Shown in pieces: positions 6,091-14,817 of a DNA stretch of 16,770 bases. Origin of the DNA: Paludibacteraceae bacterium (lineage in GTDB: Bacteria > Bacteroidota > Bacteroidia > Bacteroidales > Paludibacteraceae). The stretch spans positions 1 through 16,770 of the forward strand of contig JAKSMY010000044.1 of assembly GCA_024400275.1 (NCBI GenBank). The letters run 5' to 3'. The notes below the pieces were generated by a model that was given only the letters and a program-made list of their open reading frames with translations, had not been told where the DNA came from and made no database searches. The number at the start of each line of letters is the position of its first letter. The stretch's first letter is position 1. The translations under genes were made by a program, and so were the position numbers.

Positions 6091-7217
6091 GCCAAACAAG
6101 CGTCTAACGCTTTGGTTATCGCGTCTTTATCCATCTTCTGACCGATAAAGACGAGTTTTTGCATACGGTCGCCATATTGCTCGTCCCAATCCCGTTGCAG
6201 AATAGGGTCATGCGCCAATGCCTGCATCAGTTCTTCCTTGGGCATTGTGGCATAAAACTCACCGCATTGCTTGAGGTCAAACTGCTTACCGGCTTGCTCA
6301 AACAGGTAGCACATATCGTACTCGTCATCGAAATAGCACATACCCTTGCACCGAATCACGGATTTAGGCCACAGACGCGCTACAAAGTCGTCAAACAGCC
6401 CTAATTTGAACGGCTTACGACGGTAATACACAAACGTGTCAATGCCGTACTCATACGCCTCGCCTTCTTCCTCGTTTTCCGGTTCCGCATCATGCTCTAC
6501 ACCTTGCAACCAAGCCGCCGAACCGGCCACTTCGTCAAAGTTAAAGGCGCGTGTGTGCAAAATCTTGTCAAAAGCGACATCGCAATAATTCGTTTCAATG
6601 ATTTCTGCCGTGGGCTGAATGGCACGAATTACCTCCTTAACATAGTCCAATTCATCTCGACTCAGTTCAGCAGCTTTGTTGAGCAAAATGACGTTGCAGA
6701 ACTCGATTTGCTGTATCACCAAACTTGCCAAGTCATCTTCCTCTAAATCATTGCGTTTGAGTTCGTTACCCATTGCAAACTCGTCCTTGAGACGCAACGC
6801 ATCTACCACACTTACCACGCAATCCAACTTGGGTGCAGGGTCCTCGGTAAACGGTACCATTTTGCGGTAAGAACATATCGTTTGGGCAATAGGTGCCGGC
6901 TCGCATATACCACTGGCTTCTATCACGATATAATCGAACTTACCTGCCACACACAAGTCATGCAACTGCTGCACCAAATCCATCTTAAGCGTGCAACAAA
7001 TACACCCATTGGTGAGCGACATCAGGTTATCGTCCTTACTATTCACCACGCCACCTTTTTCAATCAAGGCAGCATCTACATTGACCTCACCTATATCATT
7101 GACTATCACGGCAAAACGTATTCCCGCCTGATTGGCGAGAATACGATTGAGCAAGGTCGTTTTGCCACTGCCTAAATAACCGGTCAGCAGCAGTACAGGA
7201 ATATTAATATCCTCCAT
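6084..7217 (-). CDS. CobW/COG0523 (G3E) GTPase, putative metallochaperone
   Basis: A 377-residue G3E-family GTPase. Starting from ATG 7217, the P-loop GYLGSGKTT is at 13-21, the metal-binding CxCC motif (GCICC) at 71-75, a Walker B-type DYIVIEASG at 95-103, and a CobW C-terminal domain from about residue 255. An acidic linker (HDAEPENEEEGEAYEYG, 242-258) separates the domains. COG0523 proteins use GTP hydrolysis to deliver metals, often zinc, to target enzymes; the client here is unknown. The G4 position reads NKAA (180-183) rather than NKxD, so base specificity may differ. A TTG six bases upstream is possible, but the ATG is the natural start. The start overlaps the end of the DUF2723 gene by 14 nt, implying translational coupling. 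No zinc-responsive operator was recognised. Confidence 0.88.
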   Translation of the reverse strand: MEDINIPVLLLTGYLGSGKTTLLNRILANQAGIRFAVIVNDIGEVNVDAALIEKGGVVNSKDDNLMSLTNGCICCTLKMDLVQQLHDLCVAGKFDYIVIEASGICEPAPIAQTICSYRKMVPFTEDPAPKLDCVVSVVDALRLKDEFAMGNELKRNDLEEDDLASLVIQQIEFCNVILLNKAAELSRDELDYVKEVIRAIQPTAEIIETNYCDVAFDKILHTRAFNFDEVAGSAAWLQGVEHDAEPENEEEGEAYEYGIDTFVYYRRKPFKLGLFDDFVARLWPKSVIRCKGMCYFDDEYDMCYLFEQAGKQFDLKQCGEFYATMPKEELMQALAHDPILQRDWDEQYGDRMQKLVFIGQKMDKDAITKALDACLAY

Positions 7218-10200
7218 TTTCAAGTTTAGTTAAATACGTTTCAGCCAATTCCATTTGACCGTACGAACGCATATTACGGCATACATAGTCCAGAATGGCT
7301 GCCTGTTGCTGCAACGTGCCCTCTGCTGCCTTGCGCAGTTCACGGTCAAGGGTTTTACCCCACTCCAAATATTCCACGCAATTATCTGCCACAGCCGTCA
7401 TCAGGCGATTGGCCTTCTCGGGCTGATTAAGGAAATAATACAGCGAACCCATAGACACCGAAGTCGTCTCGTAGGGCACATTATAGCCGGGCAACACTTC
7501 ATCGGCATAGTCCAGTACCTCAATGGCTTTGTCACGTTGTCCCTCACGCACCAATTCCTCCGCCAACTGGGCGAACATCATACGGTGAGTGCGGCACATA
7601 CGCATCAGATTCTCATCGATATATATACCGGGCTTGTTCATATTACCGTAACGGAACTTATGCATCATGTTATCGTACATCTTTTCCGTATCTACGCGCT
7701 CATGTCCGTCCGCACTGCGATTAGGCGTAATGCGATAGGCCATTCCGCAATTCTCAAAGTACGGCTCCAAACCTAAGTAGTAGTCATTACCTACCGTCAC
7801 AGCGAAGTAAATAGGACGCTTCCAACCGTCATTGGCAATGTTCTGCAACATCTCCATAATCATCATTTCGCTACGTGTATAGCGGCGTGCTGACTTGATG
7901 GGCATTGGCTCACCTGTGGGATTGTCGATATACAACTGATTGGAAGGCAAATAGTTCTCACCATCCATCTTCGTACGCGGGTCATCAGAACGCAAGAACT
8001 GGAAGGCCTGTTCCACCGAAATCGGCTGACCGATACGGTTTTCCGTCATGGCTATCTCGTTCGTTCCGGGCATAAAATCCTTATACTCCCACGAAATAGG
8101 CAGAGCCGAACTCTCGTAGTACGGACGCTTCATTTGCGATATATACCAGTCGGTCTGCAGGTAAGACAGGTTGCACACACGCATATCTGCTCCCTCACCT
8201 TCTACCTCTTGGTTATACCACAATGGGAAGGTGTCATTATCGCCGTTAGTGAAGATAATCGCGTCCTTCTCGCACGAACGCAAGTAGTTGGCACCGAAGT
8301 CGCGACAACTATAGCGGTCAGAACGGTCGTGGTCGTCCCAGTTCTGCGAAGCCATTTGAGCAGGAACCAACAGGCAAACCAACGTTACCACAGCAGCCAC
8401 AGCGGCCTTAGCCGTCTCATTCTGCATCTTCTGGGTCAGCCACTCATACAAAGCCACTACTGCCATTCCAATCCAAATACAGAAAGCATAGAAACTGCCG
8501 GCATACGCATAGTCTCGCTCACGCGGTTGATAAGGCGTTTGGTTCAAATACAGCACAATGGCAATGCCCGTCATAAAGAACATCAGGAACGTGAGCGTAA
8601 AGTTCTGCCCTCCGCCGTTCTTTTTGCCTAACTGCCAAATAATGCCGATTATACCCAGCAACAAGGGCAACATATAATACACATTGTGTCCCTTGTTCTC
8701 ACGCAAATCTTTGGGCAACATCTCTTGATTTCCAAGCCGTGCATTATCGAAGACCTTAAAACCGGTAATCCAGTTGCCCTTCGTAATATCTCCGTAACTC
8801 AGAATGTCATTCTGCCTTCCCGAGAAATTCCACATGAAGTAACGCCAATACATGAAATTGAGTTGGTAGCGGAAGAAGAAACGCAGGTTCTCGCCAAAGG
8901 TGGGGCAATAGTCCGTTTTCTTCTGTCCACAGTAGTCATACCGCACACGGCGACCCTTCACGTCAGCCCACTGTTTGTAGGCACTCACGTGCGAACCTTG
9001 CGGTGACCACATACGGGGGAAGAGCATCTTGAACTCATCTAAGTATTCATAACTCGTCTTATATCCGGTCAAGGCATAGTGGTCTTTCTCGCCTTCCTTC
9101 TTAGGAGCCGGCGCATATTGGGCATGACCCTGTTTTTCTACAGGGATACACATATTGCCACGTACTTCCAATTTGACAGGTGCGTTATATACCTGACCAT
9201 ACAGCAACGGGCAATCACCATATTGCTCACGGTTGAGGTAGGATTTCAACGCAAACACGTTATCGGGCGAGTTCTGGTCCATCGGTGTATCTGCGTTACT
9301 GCGAATCACCGTAACGGCATAACTGAAGTAACCAATCAATATCACAGCCACCATCAGCAGTCCGTTATGAATCCAACGCATCTTCTGCGTATATTCCTGC
9401 TCTAATTTATGATAAGTAGCCACGATACCCCACGTCAGCAACCCTACTACCAAGGCCAAATAGATATACAGTCCCGTGTTGAACGGACAACCTAAACCAT
9501 TGGTAAACAATAGCTCAAACCAACCTGCTACTGTCGGGAAGCCGGGAATAATGCCGAACAAGATTACTGCCAAAATCACGCAACTCAGCAGGAAGGCGCA
9601 CGTTGCTCCCTTCCACGAGAAATCGTATTTACGGAAGTAATATACCATCGCCAAAGCAGGTATGGTCAGCAGGTTCAGCAAGTGTACACCGATACTCAAT
9701 CCCATCAGGTACATAATCAGTATCAGCCACCGGTCACTACCCTCTTCATCGGCCTGTTCGTCCCACTTCAGTATGAGCCAGAACACCACTGCCGTAAAGA
9801 GCGACGAAGACGCATATACCTCTCCCTCAACGGCTGAGAACCAGAACGTATCCGAGAACGTGTACGCCAATGCGCCGACGGCACCGGCACCTAACAAGGC
9901 AATGCCCTTGCCCACGGTATCCGGCTGTATCAGTTTCTTGCAGAGTGCCGTAATGGTCCAGAACAAGAACAAAATACAGAACGCAGACGCCAAAGCAGAC
10001 ATAGCGTTCACACAAATGGCAACATGACTTGGATCACTTGCAAACAGCGAAAAGAAGTGACCCATTAACATAAAGAATGGTGCTCCGGGTGGATGGCCTA
10101 CATCCAACTTGTAAGCACTGGAGATAAACTCTCCGCAATCCCAAAACGAGGCCGTTGGCTCTATCGTCATGAGATAAGTGGCTGCTGCAATGGCAAAAAC

Positions 10201-10242
10201 CACCCAACCGCACACAGTGTTCCAAAGTTTAAAATGTTTCAT
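7204..10242 (-). CDS. DUF2723 (GT117-like) membrane glycosyltransferase-like protein
   Basis: A large protein of 1012 residues. The N-terminal two thirds contain many hydrophobic spans; the remainder is a soluble domain ending in a TPR-like helix pair (LAEELVREGQRDKAIEVLDYA). The family signature lies near the start: EPTASFWDCGEFI (28-40) and VGHPPGAPFF (48-57), where Asp and Glu sit in the first periplasmic loop as in GT-C enzymes. DUF2723 is grouped with family GT117 and with human TMEM260, a protein O-mannosyltransferase; the substrate of bacterial versions is not known to me. The start is ATG 10242 because the predicted transcript begins near 10278, after the -7 box at 10285-10292; the longer frame starting at 10287 would begin inside the promoter. 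It is co-transcribed with the CobW GTPase downstream, 14-nt overlap. Confidence 0.88.
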   Translation of the reverse strand: MKHFKLWNTVCGWVVFAIAAATYLMTIEPTASFWDCGEFISSAYKLDVGHPPGAPFFMLMGHFFSLFASDPSHVAICVNAMSALASAFCILFLFWTITALCKKLIQPDTVGKGIALLGAGAVGALAYTFSDTFWFSAVEGEVYASSSLFTAVVFWLILKWDEQADEEGSDRWLILIMYLMGLSIGVHLLNLLTIPALAMVYYFRKYDFSWKGATCAFLLSCVILAVILFGIIPGFPTVAGWFELLFTNGLGCPFNTGLYIYLALVVGLLTWGIVATYHKLEQEYTQKMRWIHNGLLMVAVILIGYFSYAVTVIRSNADTPMDQNSPDNVFALKSYLNREQYGDCPLLYGQVYNAPVKLEVRGNMCIPVEKQGHAQYAPAPKKEGEKDHYALTGYKTSYEYLDEFKMLFPRMWSPQGSHVSAYKQWADVKGRRVRYDYCGQKKTDYCPTFGENLRFFFRYQLNFMYWRYFMWNFSGRQNDILSYGDITKGNWITGFKVFDNARLGNQEMLPKDLRENKGHNVYYMLPLLLGIIGIIWQLGKKNGGGQNFTLTFLMFFMTGIAIVLYLNQTPYQPRERDYAYAGSFYAFCIWIGMAVVALYEWLTQKMQNETAKAAVAAVVTLVCLLVPAQMASQNWDDHDRSDRYSCRDFGANYLRSCEKDAIIFTNGDNDTFPLWYNQEVEGEGADMRVCNLSYLQTDWYISQMKRPYYESSALPISWEYKDFMPGTNEIAMTENRIGQPISVEQAFQFLRSDDPRTKMDGENYLPSNQLYIDNPTGEPMPIKSARRYTRSEMMIMEMLQNIANDGWKRPIYFAVTVGNDYYLGLEPYFENCGMAYRITPNRSADGHERVDTEKMYDNMMHKFRYGNMNKPGIYIDENLMRMCRTHRMMFAQLAEELVREGQRDKAIEVLDYADEVLPGYNVPYETTSVSMGSLYYFLNQPEKANRLMTAVADNCVEYLEWGKTLDRELRKAAEGTLQQQAAILDYVCRNMRSYGQMELAETYLTKLENGGY

Positions 10243-10284
10243 TTTTTTATAGTTATTTATACAATACGCACATTTTTCGGCATA

Positions 10285-10316
10285 CAAAGATACACTTTTT
10301 ATGGCACATACACAAC
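10285..10316 (-). promoter_or_regulatory. Bacteroidota promoter of the DUF2723-cobW operon
   Basis: On the minus strand a -33 box GTTG (10313-10316), 20 nt, and a -7 box TATCTTTG (10285-10292) match the consensus. Transcription should begin near 10278, leaving a leader of about 36 nt before ATG 10242. It is divergent from the polysaccharide-locus promoter about 40 bp away. Confidence 0.82.
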
Positions 10317-10351
10317 CATTTGCATTTTATTTGATTTTTTTTGTGCGCGCG

Positions 10352-10383
10352 CTTGCACGTACCAATTATTTTTTGTATCTTTG
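10352..10383 (+). promoter_or_regulatory. Bacteroidota promoter of the polysaccharide locus
   Basis: A -33 box CTTG (10352-10355), 20 nt, and a -7 box TATCTTTG (10376-10383) precede the dehydrogenase. Transcription should start near 10390, with an AT-rich leader of about 46 nt and no Shine-Dalgarno sequence. A GC-rich alternating stretch (10344-10352) borders the -33 box. Confidence 0.85.
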
Positions 10384-10435
10384 CGCGAGTTATTTGTAAA
10401 TTACATTCAAACAAACCAAAACAATACAAAAAATT

Positions 10436-11731
10436 ATGGATTTATCTAATCGTAAAATTGCAGTTGTCGGCTTAGGTTATGTCGGACTGCCCTTGGCCAT
10501 TGAGTATGGCAAGAAGTATCGTGTTATCGGCTTTGATGTTTTCAAAGCTCGTGTAGAAGAATTGGAGCGTGGTGAGGACCACACTTTGGAGGCCGACCTC
10601 GTTGGTATGAAGCAGGCACGCGACCTCTATGAATCTACCAGGAAAATCGGTTTATCGTTCACCTACAATGCCGAAGACCTTAAGGAAGTGAACACCTACA
10701 TCGTTACCGTTCCTACTCCTATTGACCGTTTCAACAACCCTGATCTCACCCCGCTTTTGAAGGCCAGTGAGACCATTGGTAAGACCCTCAACAAGGGCGA
10801 CATCGTCATCTATGAATCTACCGTTTATCCGGGTTGCACCGAAGAAGATTGCGTACCCGTTTTGGAGAAAAACAGCGGTCTGAAGTTCAACGTAAATTTC
10901 TTCTGCGGTTATAGCCCCGAGCGTATCAATCCGGGCGATAAGGTCAACACCTTGACCAAAATTAAGAAAATCACTTCCGGTTCTACTCCCGAAGTGGCTG
11001 ACATCGTGGACGCTATGTATAACAGCATTCTGCTCAACGGCACCCACCGTGCGCCCAACATGAAAGTAGCAGAGGCAGCCAAGGCCGTGGAAAACAGCCA
11101 ACGCGACGTTAACATCTCCTTTATGAACGAACTCGCACTTATCTGCGACCGCGTCGGTATTGACACCAACGATGTTATCGAAGCAGCCGGCACCAAGTGG
11201 AACTTCCTCAAATACCGTCCGGGCTTGGTGGGTGGTCACTGCATCAGCGTAGATCCTTACTACCTCGCCCACAAAGCCAAATCGCTTGGTTATGACCCGC
11301 AAGTTATTCTTTCCGGCCGTGCAGTCAACAACTCTATCGCCAAATTCATTGCCGATAAGACGCTCAAACTCATGATTCAGAAGGACCATAAGATTAAGGA
11401 TTCCAATGTCCTCATCTTGGGTGTTACCTTCAAGGAGAACTGCCCCGATTGCCGTAATACCAAGGTAGTGGACATCGCCAACGAACTCGAGGACTTTGGT
11501 TGCAACGTGGACATCTACGATCCATGGGCATCTCCTGCTGTCGTTAAGCACGAATATGGCAAGGACCTCATTGCCGGTATCGACCCCGACAAGAAGTACC
11601 AAGCAGTCATTGCTTGCGTTAGCCACGAGCAGTTCCTCACTTTCGACTTCAAGAAATACCGCGACCAGGGTGCCGTTATCTTTGACGTCAAGAACTTCGT
11701 TGATCGTGCCCTCGTGGACGGTCGTCTGTAA
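10436..11731 (+). CDS. UDP-N-acetylhexosamine 6-dehydrogenase (TviB/WbpO type)
   Basis: A 431-residue nucleotide-sugar dehydrogenase that oxidises the C6 alcohol of a UDP-HexNAc to the uronic acid with two NAD+. The Rossmann motif AVVGLGYVGLPLA is at 9-21, TVPTPID at 91-97, ESTVYPG at 127-133, the middle-domain KWNFLKYRPGLVGGHCI at 254-270 with catalytic Cys269, followed by SVDPYYL. The C-terminal domain has LGVTFKENCPDCRNTKV. The overall pattern, with KWNFLKYRPG before the cysteine, fits the TviB/WbpO/CapL branch (UDP-GalNAc or UDP-GlcNAc) better than UDP-glucose dehydrogenases; exact substrate is inferred. It is the first gene of the polysaccharide operon, directly after a consensus promoter. 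Codon use is strongly biased to C-ending codons, suggesting high expression. Confidence 0.92.
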   Translation: MDLSNRKIAVVGLGYVGLPLAIEYGKKYRVIGFDVFKARVEELERGEDHTLEADLVGMKQARDLYESTRKIGLSFTYNAEDLKEVNTYIVTVPTPIDRFNNPDLTPLLKASETIGKTLNKGDIVIYESTVYPGCTEEDCVPVLEKNSGLKFNVNFFCGYSPERINPGDKVNTLTKIKKITSGSTPEVADIVDAMYNSILLNGTHRAPNMKVAEAAKAVENSQRDVNISFMNELALICDRVGIDTNDVIEAAGTKWNFLKYRPGLVGGHCISVDPYYLAHKAKSLGYDPQVILSGRAVNNSIAKFIADKTLKLMIQKDHKIKDSNVLILGVTFKENCPDCRNTKVVDIANELEDFGCNVDIYDPWASPAVVKHEYGKDLIAGIDPDKKYQAVIACVSHEQFLTFDFKKYRDQGAVIFDVKNFVDRALVDGRL

Positions 11732-11743
11732 TTCATTTGTCGG

Positions 11744-13276
11744 TTGAGCAACTTAGACAAAAATAGAACAATTGCCAGAAACACCATCTGGATGACAATC
11801 CGTTTTGCGATTGTCCTTGTTATCAATCTCTACGTGACCCGTGCCGTTTTGGACGTGCTGGGAGTGGTGGATTTTGGGGTGTACAATGTCGTTTGTGGCT
11901 TTGTATCTCTCTTTTCCTTTCTCAACATCAGCATGACCAACGGTATTCAGCGTTTTTACAACGTAGAGTTAGGTAAACAGGACTCTCTTGGTGTCCGCCG
12001 TGTGTACAATGCCGCCCTACTCATTCAAGTGCTTTTGATTATTGTTGTCATTACGGCACTTGAACTGATTGGGCACTGGTACATAGCGAATAAACTGGTA
12101 GTCCCGCCTGAACGTCTTACTGCTGCTCAATGGATATTTCAATTAGCGGTCTTCTCTTTTATCTTCGTCATCATTCAGGTGCCGTATAGTTCTATTATTA
12201 TGGCGAAGGAAAAGATGGACTACTTTGCGCTGGTCAGTGTTACCGACGCGGTCTTAAAACTGCTGATAGTAATCGGTTTGCCCTTCCTGTCAGGAGATTT
12301 ATTGATTTGGTACGGTATCCTGTTGGCAGGAGTCAGTGTCCTTAATTTCTTCATGTATTTCATTTATGCCAAGATACATTTCGAGGAAATTAAACTATTC
12401 CCCTCTTTAGTGAAAGATAAGTTCCTGTCTATCATCTCGTTCTCGGGGTGGAATATCTTTGGCTCTTTCTCTTTCCTCATGCGTGAACAGGGAATAGATG
12501 TATTGATGAACCTCTTCTTCGGACCGGTAGTCAATGCCGCACGCGGTATTGCCAATCAGGTCAACGGGGCGTTTACCAGTCTTGTCAGTAATATGACCAC
12601 CGCTATTCGGCCACAGATGATTCAGTCGTACGCCTCTGGAGAGGTCCGGCGTTCACTGCGGCTAATGGAAACAATCAGCAAACTGAGTTGCAGCACCATT
12701 TATTTGGTGGCATTGCCCATCATGCTGGAAATATCTTTTATCCTTCAGTTGTGGTTAAAAGGAAATGTGCCTGACCATACGAGCACCTTTCTCGTTATTA
12801 TCATTTTCATTTCCATTATCAATAACCTCAACGCTGCCGTTTCGGCCATTATTCATGCCTCTGGGCAGATGATGACCTACCAGATTGTAACCAGCATTAT
12901 CTCGCTTACCAGTATTCCTATAGCATATCTGTTGCTTCGGTATGGTTGGGCACCCGAATCGGCTCTGATCTGTGTCTTCCTTTTCGTCTCTATCTCGCAA
13001 ATAGCCAGTTTGTTCATTTTGCGGCATATCGTTCCCGAATTTTCGATTTCACGCTATCTGCGCTCGGTCATTCTGCCCCTGCTACTGTTGGCACTCATCA
13101 CCTGCCCCATCCTCTTTGGTGTCAGGCAATGTATGAGCGAAGGGTGGCTTCGGTTGGTTATTATTATCATTAGCGCTGCTATTGTCGTCATTCCTGCCGT
13201 TTATTGGGTGGTCCTGAATGGCGACGAAAAGAAGATGTGCCGCACACTGCTAACTAAATTTATTCACCGCACATGA
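11744..13276 (+). CDS. polysaccharide flippase (Wzx-type, MOP superfamily)
   Basis: A 510-residue integral membrane protein with about 12-14 hydrophobic spans, typical of Wzx flippases, which move undecaprenyl-pyrophosphate-linked repeat units from the cytosolic to the periplasmic face of the inner membrane. The N-terminus KNRTIARNTIWMTIRFAIVL and the conserved GVVDFGVYNVVCGFVSLFSF (about 40-59) match this family in Bacteroidota. Translation probably begins at TTG 11744, 12 nt after the dehydrogenase stop: residues from there align with the usual family N-terminus, and the next in-frame ATG (residue 17) would cut into the first span. The 3' end overlaps the LicD gene by the 4-nt ATGA. Substrate specificity cannot be read. 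Confidence 0.9.
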   Translation: MSNLDKNRTIARNTIWMTIRFAIVLVINLYVTRAVLDVLGVVDFGVYNVVCGFVSLFSFLNISMTNGIQRFYNVELGKQDSLGVRRVYNAALLIQVLLIIVVITALELIGHWYIANKLVVPPERLTAAQWIFQLAVFSFIFVIIQVPYSSIIMAKEKMDYFALVSVTDAVLKLLIVIGLPFLSGDLLIWYGILLAGVSVLNFFMYFIYAKIHFEEIKLFPSLVKDKFLSIISFSGWNIFGSFSFLMREQGIDVLMNLFFGPVVNAARGIANQVNGAFTSLVSNMTTAIRPQMIQSYASGEVRRSLRLMETISKLSCSTIYLVALPIMLEISFILQLWLKGNVPDHTSTFLVIIIFISIINNLNAAVSAIIHASGQMMTYQIVTSIISLTSIPIAYLLLRYGWAPESALICVFLFVSISQIASLFILRHIVPEFSISRYLRSVILPLLLLALITCPILFGVRQCMSEGWLRLVIIIISAAIVVIPAVYWVVLNGDEKKMCRTLLTKFIHRT

Positions 13277-14019
13277 AGTATTTTTTAACACAACGTCAAG
13301 AATATTTTGCCAACCTTGTGGCTCGCATACCCGGTATGAAGAAACTGCTCTCTGTGCCCTATGAGGCCTATAAGCGCAAACTCATTCAGCTCCGTAACAA
13401 AAACTTCCACAAATACGCACTGGAGATGTTGGAGCAGTTTGACAAGTGCATGACCGAGCACAACTACCCCTACACATTGATGTTTGGCACCTTGCTCGGG
13501 GCGGTCCGCGAAAAGGGATTTCTCAAGCACGACTTAGATGTAGATGTAGCCATTTGGCAGGATGACTATTCGGACCTAATATTAGAGGACCTCAAGCAAT
13601 ATGGTTTCCGTCTCCGCCACCGCTTTCAGGTGGAAAACGGCAAATTGGGTTGGGAAGATACCGTCGTGTATAAAAATGTCTCTTTGGACATCTATCACAT
13701 CTACCCGCCCATTGAGCAATACCCCTACTACACGGCTATGTGGTCACATCTGCCGGGCAGTGTCAACACCGTTGATTCTATGCGCAAATTCGGACGTATT
13801 CAAGCGGTGAGAACGGGAGCGCCTTTCCAACACGACATTCAACGAGTGCCGTTTGAGACTCTGCTTCTCCCCATTCCGACCAATGTACATGAGTTATTGG
13901 CATTCATCTATGGCAAAGACTATATGATTCCTAATCCCGAGTTTAGGGACGAGGACTGCCCCGTAACGCGTATTCCGTGGGAAACAACCAACATAACCTA
14001 TCAAGAGTGGGAAGGATGA
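13273..14019 (+). CDS. LicD-family phospho-alditol/phosphocholine transferase
   Basis: A 248-residue LicD-family protein with the nucleotidyltransferase-like signature TLMFGTLLGAVREKGFL (68-84) and the acidic HDLDVDVAI (86-94), where the aspartates bind metal. LicD proteins transfer phosphocholine, or in related families ribitol-5-phosphate or another phospho-alditol, from a CDP-activated donor to a glycan. Human fukutin and FKRP belong to the same superfamily. No choline kinase or LicC-like gene is visible here, whereas an IspD/TarI-like cytidylyltransferase lies two genes on, so a CDP-alditol donor is the better guess. The first 50 residues are basic and helical. It starts on the ATGA shared with the flippase stop and ends on the ATGA shared with the next glycosyltransferase, indicating tight translational coupling. 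Confidence 0.85.
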   Translation: MKYFLTQRQEYFANLVARIPGMKKLLSVPYEAYKRKLIQLRNKNFHKYALEMLEQFDKCMTEHNYPYTLMFGTLLGAVREKGFLKHDLDVDVAIWQDDYSDLILEDLKQYGFRLRHRFQVENGKLGWEDTVVYKNVSLDIYHIYPPIEQYPYYTAMWSHLPGSVNTVDSMRKFGRIQAVRTGAPFQHDIQRVPFETLLLPIPTNVHELLAFIYGKDYMIPNPEFRDEDCPVTRIPWETTNITYQEWEG

Positions 14020-14816
14020 TGACTCTTTCGTTCATAGTGCCCATGTACAAGGTCGAGTGCTTTGTCAAAGAATGTATAGAGAGCATTCTCGCTATTCCGT
14101 TGGCTCCATCTGACTACGAAATCATTGCCGTGGACGATGGTTCGCCCGACCAAAGTGCTGACATCATTCAGTCCTTAATGCCCTCCCACCCTCAGATTCA
14201 CCTCATTCGGCAGACCAATCAAGGACTTAGTGCTGCCAGAAACAACGGACTCAAAGTCGCCCAAGGGGAATACGTTTGGTTTGTGGACTCAGACGACCGT
14301 ATTATATCTCATTTGGTGCCCAATCTCGTGCAGACGCTGCAACAGATACAGCCCGATATGATGCGCATCGGAGCCATCTTTGAATCGCAGCCCGGTCGTG
14401 GCAACACCTACACACGCGGTTGGATGTCTGCTGCCACAGCCATTGCTGAACCTGCACGCGAAGTGTGTGTGCCCTTATATCTCTACCGACGCGCTTTCTT
14501 GGTGGGCAATGCCCTCTCTTTCTTATCCGGCATTTACCACGAGGACAATGAATTTCAACCTCGGGCCGTCTTCCTTGCCAAACGTGTATTGGGCTATCAG
14601 GGAGAGCCCGTCTATTGGGTACGAGACAACGCGTCCTCTATCACGCACACTTTCTCTTACAAGCGCGTCAAGGACATCTTTCACACCGCTGCCCGGCAGT
14701 TCCACCATCTCTGCTTTGGATATTGGAAAGACGCGGATTGGGCGTGGAAAAAAGCCGTCTTGAAGAATATACGTTGGGCAAATCATTCTATTATTCGCTA
14801 TATCTGCAAACGATAA
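14016..14816 (+). CDS. family 2 glycosyltransferase
   Basis: A 266-residue GT2 enzyme, counted from ATG 14016. The opening LSFIVPMYKVE is at 4-14, VDDGSPDQS at 39-47, the GLSAARNNGL loop at 70-79 and the metal-binding DSDD at 91-94. A HEDNEFQ motif around 169-175 fits the acceptor-side E/D-x-x-E region seen in many GT2 enzymes. The protein is typical in length for capsule and O-antigen glycosyltransferases acting on a lipid-linked intermediate in the cytosol; sugar and linkage are unknown. The first of two adjacent ATG codons overlaps the LicD stop as ATGA, and the following cytidylyltransferase begins 1 nt after this stop. A GTG 39 nt upstream would extend the protein into LicD and is not favoured. 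Confidence 0.88.
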   Translation: MMTLSFIVPMYKVECFVKECIESILAIPLAPSDYEIIAVDDGSPDQSADIIQSLMPSHPQIHLIRQTNQGLSAARNNGLKVAQGEYVWFVDSDDRIISHLVPNLVQTLQQIQPDMMRIGAIFESQPGRGNTYTRGWMSAATAIAEPAREVCVPLYLYRRAFLVGNALSFLSGIYHEDNEFQPRAVFLAKRVLGYQGEPVYWVRDNASSITHTFSYKRVKDIFHTAARQFHHLCFGYWKDADWAWKKAVLKNIRWANHSIIRYICKR

Positions 14817-14817
14817 T

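Noticed and set aside
7255..10027. Several plus-strand open frames within the DUF2723 gene
   Set aside because: All lie opposite a coherent 1012-residue membrane protein with family motifs; none has a promoter or recognisable domain.
10652..11626. Long antisense open frame (324 codons) opposite the dehydrogenase
   Set aside because: It is a by-product of the strong C-ending codon bias of the sense gene; the predicted protein shows no recognisable domain, and the sense strand is unmistakable.
13977..14015. GTG start extending the second glycosyltransferase into LicD
   Set aside because: The GT2 fold begins directly after ATG 14016, which forms a standard ATGA overlap with the LicD stop.
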